From the NCBI RefSeq assembly GCF_900205755.1, contig NZ_OANS01000001.1:62001-126000 (forward strand): a DNA stretch of 64,000 nt, read 5' to 3'. Both the position numbers and the translations under genes were made by a program. The notes under the pieces are model-generated. The model was not told where the DNA came from, made no database searches, and worked only from the letters and a program-made list of their open reading frames with translations. This DNA comes from Polynucleobacter meluiroseus. Its GTDB lineage: Bacteria; Pseudomonadota; Gammaproteobacteria; Burkholderiales; Burkholderiaceae. Shown one piece after another: positions 63,275 to 64,000 of this stretch (the stretch's first letter is position 1; each line of letters opens with the position of its first letter).

Positions 63275-64000
63275 ATCAGCCGCTTAAATCCGCTGCTATA
63301 GCGACCATTCTTTTTATTGGGGTTATGTCTGGCGCTAATGCCATCTTACCGATTGAGCAGCTTGACTCCTTCAAGGGCGCAAAGGCCTATTTGGTTCAGA
63401 CCAAAGCGCTGCCAATGGTAGATATCGAAGTGAGTGTTGATGCTGGCGACCGATACGACACCAGCACTAAGAGTGGCTTAGCCACCATGACAGCGCAATT
63501 AATGAAATACGGTACCCGCTCAGACAAGGCGACTTTGACCGAGGCGCAGATTGCCGATGAGATTGCTGATCTAGGCGCCAATATCAGTTTCTCTGTCACT
63601 GGTGAACGTGCAATCCTGCGGATACGTAGTTTGAGTAGAAAAGATTTGCGAGAGCGTGCAGTAAGGTTGGCCGCAACCATGTTGAGTAGCCCTAACTACG
63701 ATGCCAAAATATTGGCCCGCGAAAAGCAAAGAATGACCGCCGCTTTATTGGAGGCTGAAACCAAGCCAGAGGCAGTGCTCGAACGGAATTTCAGAAAATC
63801 TGTCTACGGCAATTATCCTTTGGCCCTCTCACCTACGGTGCAATCCGTAGCCAATGTGAGTGTGTCCGATTTAAAGCAATTTCATCAACAGTTTTATCGG
63901 GGTGATCGCATGATAGTCAGCATGGTCGGTGACTTGAGTGCTGCGGAAGCCACTGAAATTGTGCATACCTTATTACAAAATATTCCGCAGATTGCCTCAG
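63271..64000 (+). CDS. M16 family peptidase-like protein, non-catalytic partner (3' end outside window)
   Basis: The frame opens with ATG inside the previous stop and stays open to the window end, about 243 residues. A signal peptide precedes residue 22 (GANA-IL). The sequence KSGLATMTAQLMKYGTRSD stands where the catalytic partner has its HxxEH motif, and no such motif is present. The later YGNYPLALSPTVQSVANVSVSDLKQFHQQFY is a normal M16 block. It should be the structural subunit of the two-gene peptidase. Confidence 0.88.
   Translation, partial: MNQPLKSAAIATILFIGVMSGANAILPIEQLDSFKGAKAYLVQTKALPMVDIEVSVDAGDRYDTSTKSGLATMTAQLMKYGTRSDKATLTEAQIADEIADLGANISFSVTGERAILRIRSLSRKDLRERAVRLAATMLSSPNYDAKILAREKQRMTAALLEAETKPEAVLERNFRKSVYGNYPLALSPTVQSVANVSVSDLKQFHQQFYRGDRMIVSMVGDLSAAEATEIVHTLLQNIPQIAS

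Overview
The window is a dense, ordinary-looking chromosomal segment of a betaproteobacterium of the order Burkholderiales. The gene order is what I would expect of Polynucleobacter or a close relative: gshA-gshB-EIIA-HPr-EI, torF-like porin-glnK-amtB, a split metH, the coxB-ctaD-cox11-coxC-SURF1-cox15-ctaB-SCO block, and phaM. This assignment rests on gene content and order as I recognise them, not on a database search. Base composition looks moderate and even throughout. I see no insertion sequence, prophage, CRISPR array, rRNA or tRNA. No gene-free stretch exceeds 300 bases; the longest is about 265 bases, upstream of the porin.

Layout. 1-7.4 kb: 3' end of cca, a MidA-type methyltransferase, a FolM/pteridine-reductase-like SDR, folB, ttcA, glmU, glmS. 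7.5-13.5 kb: a three-gene RND efflux operon (outer membrane factor, adaptor, pump). 13.5-16.2 kb: GST, flavin reductase, AcuI-type reductase, phaM. 16.3-23.5 kb: two-gene metH, a DUF1840 gene, argS, SPOR protein, dsbA. 23.6-28.4 kb: a minus-strand operon (periplasmic glutathione peroxidase, FAD oxidoreductase, DUF1365 protein, CFA-synthase-like methyltransferase, SDR) that resembles the lipid-modification modules tied to singlet-oxygen stress. 28.5-35.6 kb: rfaE2, coaX, birA, VanZ protein, ferredoxin, hydrolase, ybeD-lipB-lipA, lipoprotein, ubiK. 35.8-38.7 kb: porin-glnK-amtB. 38.7-43.5 kb: glutathione synthesis plus an incomplete (regulatory) PTS. 43.5-50.8 kb: ThiF/MoeB, CtpA, gpmA, rhodanese, grxC, secB, gpsA, trmL, comF, BioC-like methyltransferase. 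50.9-59.9 kb: aa3-type cytochrome c oxidase with its assembly and heme A genes. 59.9-64 kb: rpoH, ftsY and a pair of M16 peptidases, the second cut by the window end.

How the parts fit. Several blocks serve the envelope and redox balance: UDP-GlcNAc precursors, heptose activation, efflux, Dsb and Sec functions, glutathione synthesis and use, lipoate synthesis and a full cytochrome oxidase assembly line. Regulatory signals read directly from the sequence are a near-perfect CIRCE (HrcA) operator upstream of rpoH, an NtrC-like dyad and a structured leader upstream of the porin-glnK-amtB genes, a consensus-like promoter upstream of coxB, and hairpin terminators after amtB and coxC. Two divergent gene pairs have only 22-23 bases between start codons with -10-like elements inside, which suggests leaderless or near-leaderless mRNAs.

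I did not find a clearly new multi-gene system. The best leads are the CIRCE-rpoH link, the CFA-like methyltransferase with replaced bicarbonate-site residues inside the oxidative-stress-like operon, the porin-glnK-amtB leader, the unrecognised cysteine-pair protein inside the oxidase cluster, and the compact divergent promoters.
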